A DNA stretch of 64,000 bases from Roseomonas sp. OT10. GTDB taxonomy: Bacteria; Pseudomonadota; Alphaproteobacteria; Acetobacterales; Acetobacteraceae. Made by a program: the position numbers and the translations under genes. The DNA is taken from positions 186,001-250,000 of the forward strand of contig NZ_CP087719.1 in the NCBI RefSeq assembly GCF_020991085.1. The letters run 5' to 3'. Below, one piece after another: positions 24,674 through 33,488 of this stretch. The stretch's first letter is position 1. Every line of letters begins with the position of its first letter. A model generated the notes under the pieces. The model worked only from the letters and a program-made list of their open reading frames with translations. It was not told where the DNA came from and made no database searches.

Positions 24674-25604
24674 CCCGGGGGTCGAGCACGGCGTAGAGCA
24701 GGTCCAGGGACAGGTTGATGGCCACGAAGACGGCGACGTTGGTCAGCACCAGCCCCTGCACCAGCGGGTAGTCGCGGGCCAGGATGCTTTCGTAGAGCAG
24801 GCGGCCCATGCCGGGGATGTTGAAGATCACCTCCGTCAGCACCGCCCCCGCCAGCAGCGTGCCGAAGGAGAAGCCGGCCGCCGTCAGGGTCGGGATCAGC
24901 GCGTTGCGCAGCGCGTCGTTCCAGACCACCACCCGCTCCGGCACGCCCAGCGCCCGCGCCACCGTGACGTAGTCCCGCCCCAGCGCGTCGAGCATGGAGG
25001 CGCGCAGCATGCGGGTGATGGTGGCGGCATAGGCGGTGCCCAGCGCCACCGCCGGCAGCAGGACATGCGCGGCCGAGGCGCCGAGCCCCTCGGAGGGCGC
25101 GACGTAGCCGCCGGGCGGCAGCCAGCCCAGCACCACGGAGAACAGCAGGATCATCAGCAGCCCCTGCCAGAAGACGGGCATGGAGACCCCGGCGAGCGCC
25201 AGCAGGCGGGAGAGGTGGTCGCCCCAGCGGCCCTTGCGCGTGGCGGCGAAGACCCCCGCCGGCACCGCCACCAGCAGCGCCACCGCGAGGGCCGCGAGGG
25301 CGAGGTGCAGGGTGACGGGGAAGCGCTGGCGGATCAGCGTGGCCACGCTGTCGGCGTAGAAGAAGGAACGGCCGAGGTCGCCGCGCAGCGCCGCCCCGAG
25401 CCAGGCGAGGTACTGCACGTGCAGCGGCCGGTGCAGGCCAAGCTGCTCGCGCATCGCCTGGATCGCCTCCGGCGTGGCGTTGGCGGTGACCATGCCGATC
25501 GCGGGGTCCCCGGGCAGGGCGCGCAGCACGCCGAAGATCACCAGGCTGGCGCCGAACAGCACGAAGGCCAGCGTGGCGGCGCGGAGGACGGCGAAGCGGA
25601 GCAT
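24663..25604 (-). CDS. Peptide-type ABC transporter permease (DppB type)
   Basis: A 313-residue permease. The N-terminus LRFAVLRAATLAFVLFGASLVIFGVLRALPGDPA is the standard DppB start, and the EAA loop region DALGRDYVTVARALGVPERVV is present. It ends in ILDLLYAVLDPRVRG-like sequence, as expected. It follows the binding-protein gene by 13 nt. Confidence 0.92.
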   Translation of the reverse strand: MLRFAVLRAATLAFVLFGASLVIFGVLRALPGDPAIGMVTANATPEAIQAMREQLGLHRPLHVQYLAWLGAALRGDLGRSFFYADSVATLIRQRFPVTLHLALAALAVALLVAVPAGVFAATRKGRWGDHLSRLLALAGVSMPVFWQGLLMILLFSVVLGWLPPGGYVAPSEGLGASAAHVLLPAVALGTAYAATITRMLRASMLDALGRDYVTVARALGVPERVVVWNDALRNALIPTLTAAGFSFGTLLAGAVLTEVIFNIPGMGRLLYESILARDYPLVQGLVLTNVAVFVAINLSLDLLYAVLDPRVRG

Positions 25605-25617
25605 GCGGGCCGGTCGG

Positions 25618-27174
25618 TCAGGCCCGCTTGCCCGCCCTGGTCAGGTCCATGAAGAAGGAGTAGCGCGGCTCCATCCCCGTCACGTCGCCGCGCCAGAGGT
25701 GATAGGCGTTCAGCCGGCCGATCCACAGCGCCGGCGCCTGGTCCACCAGCACCTCCGTCACCTTGCGCAGCGCGGGCTTCTTGCGGGCGGGGTCGACGCT
25801 GCGGAAGGCCTCCTCCACCAGCGCGTCGTAGCCGGGGCCGAGCCCGCCCATCCAGCGCGCCTGCACGCCGTAGGAGTGGTAGTTGTTGAAGATCAGGTAG
25901 TCCTCGACGCTCGACTGCATCGACGGATGCGGGAAGGCGGACCAGTCGCCGTTCTGCGCGCTGCGGTACATGGAGACGAAGTCCGTCTGGCGGATGTTCA
26001 TCCGGATGCCGACCTCGGCGAGGTTGGCCTGCATCACCACCGCGGCGTCGCGCGCCTCGACATAGGCGCTGGGGACGGGGATGATCGCCTCGAAGGCGAA
26101 GCCGCGCGGCAGGCCCGCCTGCTTCAGGTGGTACTGCGCCTTGTCCGGGTCGTAGGCGTGGACCTTCGCCAGATCCTCCTCGTACCAGTATTCCGCCGGC
26201 GCCGCCGGCAGGGAGGAGGGGGTGACAAGGCCCGAATAGATCTCCTCGCAGATATAGTCGCGGTCGATCGCGCAGGAGACGGCGCGGCGCAGGTGGATGT
26301 TGTCGAAGGGCGGCTTGGCGCGGTTCATCGGCATGTAGAAGATGCCGGCCGAGGGCCGCTTGCCGCCGCCGTAGCCCGGTGTCGCCGCCATCGGCGCGAA
26401 GTCCTTGGCGGGGCAGTTGGAGATGATGTCAACCGTCCCGGCCCGCAGGTTGGCGAGCTGCGTCGCCGCGTCCGGCACGCGCACCAGCCGCACCGTTTGC
26501 GCCGGGGGCGGGCCGCCGAAGTAGTCGGGATTGGCCTCGAACTCCGCCGCCACGTCCGCCTGGAAGGATTTCGGGATGTAGGGCCCGCTGCCGGCCAGGC
26601 GGGAGCCGCGGTAGAGGCTCTCGCCTGTCGCCTCCTGGTTCTCCACGTCCGTGCCGCGGCGGACGATCGCCAGCTCGTAGCCCAGCAGGCGCAGCCAGCC
26701 GGCGAAGGGGCGGGACAGCTCCACCGTCACCACGTGGTCGCCGTCCTGGCGGACCGACTTGATGAAGCGCTCCAGGTTCTGCCGCCGCCGCGCGGTCGCG
26801 AGGTAGCGCTCGTAGGTGTAGAGCACGTCCCCGGCGGTCAGCCGGTCGCCGTTGTGGAAGCGCACGTCGCGCCGCAGCTCGAAGGTGTAGGTCAGCCCGT
26901 CCGCGCTGACCTGCGGCAGGGCGGTAGCGACGTCCGGTTCCAGGGACCCGTCGGGGGCGATGCGCAGCAGGTTCGAGAAGGCCAGCAGGTTCGCCGCCCC
27001 CGTCTCGATGTTGCCGACGTGCCAGGGGTGGATGTTCTGGAGGTTGCCGAGCAGCGAGGCGGTGACGGTGCCGCGCGGGCCGGCGGGCGCCTGCGCCACG
27101 GCGGGGAGGGCGGGGAGCATGGCCGTCCCCGCCAGCCCCGCGAGCACGCCGCGCCGCCCGATCACGCTGTCCAT
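25618..27174 (-). CDS. Peptide-type ABC transporter substrate-binding protein
   Basis: A 518-residue periplasmic binding protein of family 5. The leader RRGVLAGLAGTAMLPALPAVAQ is Tat-like. Family landmarks are LTYTFELRRDVRFHNGDRLTAGDV and the middle region DNIHLRRAVSCAIDRDYI. It is the first gene of the dipeptide-type operon, divergent from the M20-like hydrolase at 27339. Together these suggest uptake and cytoplasmic cleavage of an N-acyl or peptide-like compound. The ligand is unknown. Confidence 0.92.
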   Translation of the reverse strand: MDSVIGRRGVLAGLAGTAMLPALPAVAQAPAGPRGTVTASLLGNLQNIHPWHVGNIETGAANLLAFSNLLRIAPDGSLEPDVATALPQVSADGLTYTFELRRDVRFHNGDRLTAGDVLYTYERYLATARRRQNLERFIKSVRQDGDHVVTVELSRPFAGWLRLLGYELAIVRRGTDVENQEATGESLYRGSRLAGSGPYIPKSFQADVAAEFEANPDYFGGPPPAQTVRLVRVPDAATQLANLRAGTVDIISNCPAKDFAPMAATPGYGGGKRPSAGIFYMPMNRAKPPFDNIHLRRAVSCAIDRDYICEEIYSGLVTPSSLPAAPAEYWYEEDLAKVHAYDPDKAQYHLKQAGLPRGFAFEAIIPVPSAYVEARDAAVVMQANLAEVGIRMNIRQTDFVSMYRSAQNGDWSAFPHPSMQSSVEDYLIFNNYHSYGVQARWMGGLGPGYDALVEEAFRSVDPARKKPALRKVTEVLVDQAPALWIGRLNAYHLWRGDVTGMEPRYSFFMDLTRAGKRA

Positions 27175-27257
27175 GGCTCGACCCTTCGCATGATGCGGCG
27201 CGATAGTGGCGGGAAGACTCCGGCGCGTGCAATCCCTTGCGTGCGAACTGCGTTCTC

Positions 27258-27275
27258 TTTGTATGCAATTTGCAT
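27258..27275 (+). promoter_or_regulatory. GntR-type operator candidate between peptide SBP and M20-like gene
   Basis: TTTGTATGCAATTTGCAT lies in the 164-nt divergent spacer. The core TTGTATGCAA is shared with the sites at 21622, 31590 and 37495, and the second half (ATTTGCAT) gives a partial inverted repeat. Placed to control both directions. Confidence 0.45.
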
Positions 27276-27338
27276 CCAGAAGATTGACAGCAGCGGGACA
27301 GGTGCCGATCCTCCCGGCCGGATCCGAGGAGAGGGCCT

Positions 27339-28613
27339 ATGGCGGACGGGCAGGCTGGGACGAAGGAGGCCGGGCAGGCCGTCGTCTTCCTCCGGGCGCT
27401 GATCGCAGCGCAGCGGGATGGCGAGGCCGCGGTGCAGGCGCTTGTCGCCGGGGGCTTCGCCGCCGCCGGCTGCACGGTGGACCGCCTGCGCTACCGCCCC
27501 GCCGAAGTGCCGCTGCGCGAGGAGTTCGCCGGCGAGGGCGCCATCGCGACGGAGGAACGGGAGGCGGTCATCGCCCGCCTGGCCGGTACCGGTGGCGGCC
27601 GCAGCCTGATCCTCTTCGCCCACCCCGACGGCGAGGCCTTCCAGCCGCAGCATGGCTGGCGCCACGACCCCTTCGCCGGCACGGTCGCGGATGGCCGGCT
27701 GCACGGCTGGGGCGTCGCCGATGACCTGGCGGGGGTCGCGATGATGGTGGAGGGCGTGCGCCGCGCCGCCGCCGGCGGCCCCCTGCGCGGCGACGTCATC
27801 CTGGCCAGCACGCCCAGCAAGCGGCACGCGCGTGGCGTGCACGCGGCGATGCACCACGGCCACCGGGCCGATGCCGCCGTCTACCTGCACCCGGCGGAAT
27901 CGGGTGTCGGCATGCGCGAGGTGAAGGCCCTCGCCTCCGGCCAGCTGATCTTCCGCATCCGCGTCGAGGGCCGCCAGCCCGAGGCCAGCGAGCCGGGCCA
28001 CGGCGCCTTCGCCCACACCGCCGTCAATCCGATCGAGCGGATGCTGCCGCTGGCCGCGGCCCTGCGCGCGCTGGATGCGCGCCGCGGCGAGCGGGTGCGG
28101 CACCCGGCGCTGCAGGCGGCCATCGGGCGCTCCACCAACCTGCTGCTCTCGCGCATCGAGGGGGGCGGCAAGCCGGGCCGCGTGCCGCTGGACTGCACCC
28201 TCACCGCCGCGCTGTCCTTCCCGCCGGGCGAGCGCCTGACCGCCGTGCAGGCGGAGGTCGAGGCCGCCGTGGCGGAAGCCGTGGCGGCGGATCCTTGGCT
28301 GCGCCAGCATCCGCCGCGGATCGAATGGCTCTCCGGCGTCACCGGCGCCGAGGTGCCGCAGGGCCATCCCCTCTGGATCGAGACGGCCCGCGCCGTCGAG
28401 GCCGCCACCGGCGCCCCGCCGCAGGTAAACCCGCTGCACACCGCCTCCGATATCCGCAACCCGATGGTGCAGCACGGCATTCCCTGCGTCGGCCTGGGTC
28501 CGCTCTGCGGTGACCTGACGCAGAACGGCAGCCGTGACGAATGGGTGGACGTGGCGGACTATGCCCGCGCCGTCGATGTCGTCGCCCAGCTGATCCGTGG
28601 CTGGTGCGCCTGA
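27339..28613 (+). CDS. M20-family metallopeptidase-like protein with atypical active site
   Basis: A 424-residue protein of the ArgE/DapE/CPG2 group. First metal ligands: His95 and Asp97 (LFAHPDGEAF); bridging Asp128/129 (WGVADDLAGVAMMVEG); last His in NPLHTASDIRNPM. However, the segment where these enzymes carry the catalytic and ligand Glu-Glu pair reads STPSKRHARGV (about 158-167), with no glutamate. Either another residue serves or the protein has a changed activity. The lid-domain region (GHGAFAHTAVNPIERMLPLA) is preserved. Divergent from the peptide-type ABC operon, so probably acts on its substrate. The start follows GAGGAGAGGGCC. Confidence 0.78.
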   Translation: MADGQAGTKEAGQAVVFLRALIAAQRDGEAAVQALVAGGFAAAGCTVDRLRYRPAEVPLREEFAGEGAIATEEREAVIARLAGTGGGRSLILFAHPDGEAFQPQHGWRHDPFAGTVADGRLHGWGVADDLAGVAMMVEGVRRAAAGGPLRGDVILASTPSKRHARGVHAAMHHGHRADAAVYLHPAESGVGMREVKALASGQLIFRIRVEGRQPEASEPGHGAFAHTAVNPIERMLPLAAALRALDARRGERVRHPALQAAIGRSTNLLLSRIEGGGKPGRVPLDCTLTAALSFPPGERLTAVQAEVEAAVAEAVAADPWLRQHPPRIEWLSGVTGAEVPQGHPLWIETARAVEAATGAPPQVNPLHTASDIRNPMVQHGIPCVGLGPLCGDLTQNGSRDEWVDVADYARAVDVVAQLIRGWCA

Positions 28614-28645
28614 CACCGACGACAGGATGACCCGGCGTACTGCCG

Positions 28646-28999
28646 TGTTCCAGCGTGGGACCGGGAGGGGACGCCGTCCCCTCCCAGACCCTCCCCTGCC
28701 GGGGCCACAAGCGGGCCCCGGACCCCGCTGGGAGTTTGGTGCTTCCGGTGGGTGTCAGCCTGCGGGCTGAACCCTGACGGAGCGCGGACAGGCGGGACTC
28801 TGAGAAAGTGTCATAGGCGTCAGCGAGTGCTGCGGCCGTACCCGCCGAGGAGCATGGCTCCTCGGCGCTGTGACCCCGTCACAGACAGCCGCGCGGCAGC
28901 GCTGATCGGGTCCAGGGCCCGCAGGGTCCTGGCGGAGTGGGGGTACGGGGGCGAGGCAGCGCCTTGCCCCCGGGGAACGAGCGCCTCCCCGCGCCGGCA
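28646..28999. repeat. Dispersed multi-hairpin element, copy 1
   Basis: About 354 bases, roughly nine in ten identical by eye to 54127-54479. It is a chain of hairpins, most with three-base loops: GGGAGGGGAC-GCC-GTCCCCTCCC (28663-28685), CGCCGAGGAGC-ATG-mirror (28843-28867), CCAGGGCCC-GCA-GGGTCCTGG (28912-28932) and GGGGGCGAGGC-AGC-mirror with one G-T pair (28947-28971). It fills the gap between the convergent 3' ends of the M20-like and aspartate-dehydrogenase-like genes, and no convincing protein is encoded. It could act as a two-way terminator, a mobile non-coding repeat, or a structured RNA. Confidence 0.75.
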
Positions 29000-29093
29000 C
29001 GGATCGAGGCATCGCACCGTCCGTGTGAGGCGGGCGGGGCTGCCGTGACCGACGGCCGGGCCACGGGCGGCGGCGGCGGTGAGACTCGGGCGT

Positions 29094-29909
29094 TCAGACC
29101 GCCAGCCGGGCCATCCGGCGCCGCAGCAGGTGGATGACGGAGAAGGTGGTGTGGTCCACCGGATCCTCCTCCACGGGCCGGTCGCGGCCCTCGACGGCCA
29201 GGTGGATGTCGCCCGGCGCGGCGCGCGCCGACAGGACGAATCGGCACTGGCCGATCCCCGGATCCGCGACCAGGGCCAGTTCCGTGCGGTCGAGGCCGAG
29301 CCCGGCCAGGGCCACGCCCACGGAGACGTTGAGATGGCGGGGGAAGAGCGCGGCCGCTTCCCGCACCGTGCCGGCGAAGACCGTGCGCGGCGCCGCCAGC
29401 CCCGCCAGGGCGGGTTCGGCCGGGGTGCCGGCCAGGCGCGTCGGGGGGTAGGACACGCACAGCCGCACGGCGTGCAGCCCCTCCTCGCGCGCCGCGGCGA
29501 GGAAGCCGATCGCGGCCATGGCGCCGGCGGGGATCTCCAGCCGCCCCGGGCCGGCCCCGGCCGCCGCCAGCAGGGCGCGCTCCGTCGCCGGATTGGCGAA
29601 GGCGGCGAGGGAGAGGGGGATCACGTCGGTGCCTGCGCGCAGCAGGGCCGGGCCGGCCTCGGCCAGCAGCCGGGCGGAGGCGCATTCGGCGGCCACGTCC
29701 GGGGCGCGCGCCAGCACCTCCTCCAGCCGGGTGCAGATGCGGGCCGCGCCGAAGCGGGCGGCGAGGGCGGCGCGCTGCTCCGGCCGGGCGAGCAGGGCGA
29801 CCAGCTCCGGCCCCTCCGGGCCGCCGTCCAGCCGCCCGGCGATGCGCAGGCCGATGCGGCCGGCGCCCAGGACGGCGACGCGCAGGTGCCCCGGGGCATG
29901 GCGGGCCAC
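29094..29909 (-). CDS. Aspartate dehydrogenase-like NAD(P)-dependent enzyme
   Basis: A 271-residue enzyme resembling L-aspartate dehydrogenase (NadX). The Rossmann motif GAGRIG is at 15-20, and the catalytic domain has the family stretches IPAGAMAAIGFLAAA and ALFPRHLNVSVGVALAGLG. I chose the GTG at 29907-29909, five bases after the permease stop; no closer ATG exists. Its product would be an imino acid or oxaloacetate from an amino acid. It follows the amino-acid ABC permease in an operon, so it may act on the imported amino acid rather than in NAD synthesis. Confidence 0.75.
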   Translation of the reverse strand: MARHAPGHLRVAVLGAGRIGLRIAGRLDGGPEGPELVALLARPEQRAALAARFGAARICTRLEEVLARAPDVAAECASARLLAEAGPALLRAGTDVIPLSLAAFANPATERALLAAAGAGPGRLEIPAGAMAAIGFLAAAREEGLHAVRLCVSYPPTRLAGTPAEPALAGLAAPRTVFAGTVREAAALFPRHLNVSVGVALAGLGLDRTELALVADPGIGQCRFVLSARAAPGDIHLAVEGRDRPVEEDPVDHTTFSVIHLLRRRMARLAV

Positions 29910-29914
29910 GGGCC

Positions 29915-30625
29915 TCAGCGCTCCGTCGCCGCCAGGTCCTGGGCCGCGCCGGCGACCTGCCGGTCCGACTTGCTGTAGTGGGCCTCGATCCGCCGCTGCA
30001 CGAGGTCCCACAGCGTCGTCATCGCCAGGTAGATGATGGCGATGCAGGTGAAGACCTCCAGCACCTCGAAGCGCTGCTGCATCAGGATCTGGCCGCGGCG
30101 CAGCAGCTCCTCCATGGAGATGACGGAGGCGATGGAGGTGGTCTTGAGCAGGCCGTTCACCGAATTTCCCAGCGCCGGCACGATGACGCGCAGCGCCTGC
30201 GGCGCGACGACCAGCAGGAAGGTTCTGGCCCGGCTGAGCCCCAGCGCGTTCGCCGCGTCGCGCTGCGCGCGCGGCACGGACTGGATGCCGGCGCGCAGGA
30301 TTTCCGCCAGGTAGGCGGCCTCGTTCAGCACGAGGCCCAGCAGCGCCGATTCCAGCACGCTGAGCCGCGCGATGCCGAGCTGCGGCAGGCCGGTGTAGAT
30401 GATGATGAGCTGCACCAGCAGCGGCGTGCCGCGGAACAGCCAGACATGCGCCCGCGCCAGCCAGGCGAGCACGGTCCAGCCCGAGAGCCGCATCCAGACC
30501 AGCACCAGCCCGAGCAGGAAGCCCAGCACCAGCGTGGCCGCGGTCAGCCCCAGCGTGACGAGCGCGCCGCCCAGCAGGTAGGTGTTGGTGAAGTAGCCCC
30601 AGAAGCCGGACCAGTTCCATGCCAT
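29915..30625 (-). CDS. Amino-acid ABC transporter permease (His/Glu/Gln/opine type)
   Basis: A 236-residue permease with the family start FTNTYLLGGALVTLGLTAATLVLG, the RGTPLLVQL motif and the EAA region SVPRAQRDAANALGLSRARTF. About five hydrophobic helices. It follows the binding-protein gene by 28 nt. No dedicated ATPase gene is in this operon, so an ATPase encoded elsewhere must serve it. Confidence 0.9.
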   Translation of the reverse strand: MAWNWSGFWGYFTNTYLLGGALVTLGLTAATLVLGFLLGLVLVWMRLSGWTVLAWLARAHVWLFRGTPLLVQLIIIYTGLPQLGIARLSVLESALLGLVLNEAAYLAEILRAGIQSVPRAQRDAANALGLSRARTFLLVVAPQALRVIVPALGNSVNGLLKTTSIASVISMEELLRRGQILMQQRFEVLEVFTCIAIIYLAMTTLWDLVQRRIEAHYSKSDRQVAGAAQDLAATER

Positions 30626-30653
30626 CGGACGCGCCCTGACCTCGGCCCGGGCC

Positions 30654-31535
30654 TCAGCCCGGGCCGGGGCCGCGGATGGCGAACTGATCTTCCTCGATCT
30701 TCAGCACGCCGTAGCGGTCGAGCAGCGCGCCGTAGCGGCCATCGGCCTTCAGCGCGTTGAGCACGGCCACCACCTCGTTCGCCAGCGTGCGGTTGGCGAA
30801 GGCGAAGGTCGCCGTCTGCGGGAACAGGCCGGCGATGGCGCGGGTGAAGTCGCCCCGCTCCTGCCAGTACATCGCCGTCGCGTCGATGCTGGTGGCGGCG
30901 TCCACCTGGCGGGCGCGCAGCGCCTGGAAGGCTTCCGCGAAGTTGTTGAAGGTGCGGATGTCCAGGCCCTTCAGCCCCTCCGCCTTCAGCATGCGGTCGA
31001 CCTCGCGGGTGCGGGACTCCTCGATGCCGCCCAGCTCCACGCCCACGGCGCGGCCGGCGAGGTCCTGCCACTTCTGGATGCCCAGCGGGTTGCCCTTGGC
31101 CGCGAGGAAGCTGACCGCCGCGCGCTCATAGGGCACCATGTACATGATCTTCGACCGTTCCTCGGTCCAGAAGATGCCCGTGTTGATCATGTCCCAGCGC
31201 TTCGCGGCGAGGCCGGGGACCATCGCGGCGAACTCGATGCGGACGTATTCCGGCGTCAGGCCCAGCTCCTTGGCGACCATGTTGCCGAGCTCGACGCGCA
31301 TGCCCTGCAGCTCGCCGCGGTCGTTGACGAACTGAAGCGGCGGCAGGGTCGGGTTGATCGACATCACCAGCGTGTTGGCGCGTATGATGTTCGGCGGCGC
31401 GATTCTTGCTGTGCCCTGCGCACGCCCCGCGGCGGGAAGTCCCGTGGCGAGAGCCAGTCCGGCGGCCCCCTGGAGCAGGCGCCGGCGTCCCGCCGTGGCG
31501 GGCAGATCGGTCAGGCCGGTTCGGAACTCGGTCAT
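30654..31535 (-). CDS. Amino-acid ABC transporter substrate-binding protein
   Basis: A 293-residue family-3 binding protein. The leader GRRRLLQGAAGLALATGLPAAGRAQ is Tat-like. Landmarks: LVMSINPTLPPLQFVNDRGELQGMRVEL at the ligand site, EFAAMVPGLAAKRWDMI, and the lobe-2 stretch AGRAVGVELGGIEE. I chose the ATG at 31533-31535; the longer frame crosses the divergent promoter and phosphotriesterase gene. First gene of SBP-permease-dehydrogenase, divergent from the phosphotriesterase-like gene. Confidence 0.9.
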   Translation of the reverse strand: MTEFRTGLTDLPATAGRRRLLQGAAGLALATGLPAAGRAQGTARIAPPNIIRANTLVMSINPTLPPLQFVNDRGELQGMRVELGNMVAKELGLTPEYVRIEFAAMVPGLAAKRWDMINTGIFWTEERSKIMYMVPYERAAVSFLAAKGNPLGIQKWQDLAGRAVGVELGGIEESRTREVDRMLKAEGLKGLDIRTFNNFAEAFQALRARQVDAATSIDATAMYWQERGDFTRAIAGLFPQTATFAFANRTLANEVVAVLNALKADGRYGALLDRYGVLKIEEDQFAIRGPGPG

Positions 31536-31580
31536 CGCAGCACCCCCTTGCCGGCCGGGACGAACCGGACCGCCCTTTCG

Positions 31581-31599
31581 TGTATACATTTTGTATGCC
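31581..31599 (+). promoter_or_regulatory. GntR-type operator candidate between amino-acid SBP and phosphotriesterase-like gene
   Basis: TGTATACATTTTGTATGCC contains TGTATACA, a typical FCD-type GntR half-site pair, and TTGTATGC as in the other sites. It lies 46 nt from the SBP start and 54 nt from the hydrolase start. Confidence 0.5.
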
Positions 31600-31652
31600 A
31601 TTCTCCGACCACGACGGCAAGGCCCATCCGTGCCGGCCGCGGTGGAGGGATC

Positions 31653-32678
31653 ATGCCAGGCGGACAGGTGATGACGGTTCTCGGCCCCCTTGCCCCGGAC
31701 CGGCTGGGGCAGGTGCTGATGCACGAGCACCTGCTCTGCGACCTGACGCCCCCGGGGCAGCGCGGCGGCGCGGCGGCGGAGATCACCCTGGGCAACGCCT
31801 TCGACGTGAACTACCGCCCGGGCGCCTATCCCGGGAATCATCGCCTGCAGGACGTCGCGCTGGCGGCCGAGGAGGCAGCGCTCTTCGCCGCGGCGGGGGG
31901 CGGCGCCATCGTCGAGGTGACGACGGGCGGGATCTGCCCGGACCCGGAGGGGCTGGCGGAGGTCTCGCGCCGCAGCGGGGTGGCGGTGGTGATGGGCGCG
32001 GGCTTCTACACCGCGCCCTATCTGGACGCGGCGACGCTGGCCTTGCCGCGCGAGGCGATGGCCGAGCGCATCCTGGGCCAGCTCCGCGACGGCGCCTGGG
32101 GCACGGCGATCCGCTGCGGCCTGATCGGCGAGATCGGCTGCTCCTGGCCGCTGCACCCCGCCGAGCGGCGGGCGTTGCAGGCGGCCGCCGACGCCCAGCG
32201 CGCGACCGGCGCCGCCATCACCGTGCATCCAGGCCGCCACCCCGACGCGCCGGGCGAAATCCTGGACGTGCTGGAGACGGCCGGCGCCGACCCGTCGCGG
32301 GTGGTGATCGACCACATGGACCGCACCTACGAGGATTCGGTGGAGCCGGCGCTAGCCCTCGCCCGGCGCGGCTGCGTGGTGGAGTACGACTTCTTCGGCA
32401 TCGAGATGTCGAACTACTGGATGGGCGTGGCCGACCTGCCCAACGACTGGATGCGCCTGCGCTTCCTGCGCCGCTTCTTCGAGGTGGGGCTGGGCGGCCG
32501 GGTCGCCCTGTCGCATGACATCTGCACCCGCTCCCGCCTGTGCCGCCACGGCGGCCACGGCTATGGCCACATCCCGCGCAACGTGGTGCCGCTGATGCGC
32601 GACCGCGGCTTCTCGCCCGCGGAGATCGGGACCCTGCTGGTGGAGACGCCGCGCCGCCTGCTCACCCTGCCGGCCTGA
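31653..32678 (+). CDS. Phosphotriesterase-family metal-dependent hydrolase
   Basis: A 341-residue TIM-barrel enzyme of the amidohydrolase superfamily. The binuclear metal site is readable: His24 and His26 (LMHEHLLCD), the bridging position is Glu160 (LIGEIGCS) rather than a carbamylated lysine, then His192 (VHPGRH), His221 (VIDHMD) and Asp289 (LSHDICTR). The Glu-bridged branch includes lactonases and enzymes of unknown role. The ATG at 31653 has GGAGGGA just upstream. Divergent from the amino-acid ABC operon and next to a GntR gene; probably hydrolyses an ester, lactone or amide in the same pathway. Confidence 0.88.
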   Translation: MPGGQVMTVLGPLAPDRLGQVLMHEHLLCDLTPPGQRGGAAAEITLGNAFDVNYRPGAYPGNHRLQDVALAAEEAALFAAAGGGAIVEVTTGGICPDPEGLAEVSRRSGVAVVMGAGFYTAPYLDAATLALPREAMAERILGQLRDGAWGTAIRCGLIGEIGCSWPLHPAERRALQAAADAQRATGAAITVHPGRHPDAPGEILDVLETAGADPSRVVIDHMDRTYEDSVEPALALARRGCVVEYDFFGIEMSNYWMGVADLPNDWMRLRFLRRFFEVGLGGRVALSHDICTRSRLCRHGGHGYGHIPRNVVPLMRDRGFSPAEIGTLLVETPRRLLTLPA

Positions 32679-32693
32679 CGCGGCCGGCCGCGG

Positions 32694-33488
32694 TCAGCTC
32701 ACCACGGTCAGGGCGAAGGCGTGCAGGCTGCGCAGGTGCTGCTGCGTCGCCTTGCGCACCGCGCGCGCATCGCCGGCGGCCAGCGCGTCGAGGATGGCGA
32801 GGTGCTCCAGATTGTCCGGCTGCAGCCGGTCGCGCAGGCGCGCGATCTCGAACAGGTGCGTCGTGGCGCGGAGCTGGCGGACCATCTGCATCAGCACGGG
32901 ATTGCCGCAGGCGGCGATGAACAGCTCGTGCAGCCGGGCATCCACCTTCCAGTGCGCGTGCCGGTCCCAGTCCGGCGCCTGGCCCAGCGCCAGGATGGCG
33001 TCGCGCACCGCCTCGATCTCCTCAGCCCGCACGCGGCCGATGGCCAGCGCCGCCGCCTCCGGCTCGACGATCTCGCGGACCTTCAGGCTGTAGAGGTACT
33101 CGGCCAGGTCGACGCCGCGCACCATGTAGGAGCGGCTGCCGTTCTTCACGACCATGCCCTCCCCCTCCAGCCGCTGCAGCGCCTCGCGCAGCGGGGTGCG
33201 GGAGATGGCCAGGGCCTCGGCCAGCTTGGCCTCCAGGATGGTCTCGCCGCCCTTCAGCCGGTGGTCTCGGATCATCGCCGAGAGCGAGGCATAGGCGAGG
33301 GTGGAGAGGTTCTGGGAGGGGCCGTTGGCCGGCCGGGTCGCGGCCGGCCTGGATACGGGCGGCGCGGCGACGGCCGGCGCGCTGTCGTCGATCAACGCCA
33401 TGGGTTGGTTTAAGCGACCCGGGCCCGCGGCTGCAAGCTCGGGCCCGGCCGCCCCGCGGGCGCCGGCGCGCTTCCGGCCGCCGCTCAT
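32694..33488 (-). CDS. GntR-family transcriptional regulator (FCD subfamily)
   Basis: A 264-residue regulator. Winged HTH at about residues 65-130 (LAYASLSAMIRDHRLKGGETILEAKLAEALAISRTPLREALQRLEGEGMV). The FCD ligand domain follows, with its metal-site histidines in DARLHELFIAACGN and the HLAILDALAAGD helix. The ATG at 33488 overlaps the stop of the dehydrogenase gene (ATGA); an alternative start, MALIDDSAP, lies at 33401 and would remove a low-complexity leader. A plausible regulator of the four TTGTATGCAAA-type sites around it, because FCD proteins often bind TTGTATACAA-like palindromes. Confidence 0.9.
   Translation of the reverse strand: MSGGRKRAGARGAAGPELAAAGPGRLNQPMALIDDSAPAVAAPPVSRPAATRPANGPSQNLSTLAYASLSAMIRDHRLKGGETILEAKLAEALAISRTPLREALQRLEGEGMVVKNGSRSYMVRGVDLAEYLYSLKVREIVEPEAAALAIGRVRAEEIEAVRDAILALGQAPDWDRHAHWKVDARLHELFIAACGNPVLMQMVRQLRATTHLFEIARLRDRLQPDNLEHLAILDALAAGDARAVRKATQQHLRSLHAFALTVVS

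Noticed and set aside
28721-28999. Short ORFs within the hairpin element
   Set aside because: They are not conserved in frame between the two copies; the repeat looks non-coding.
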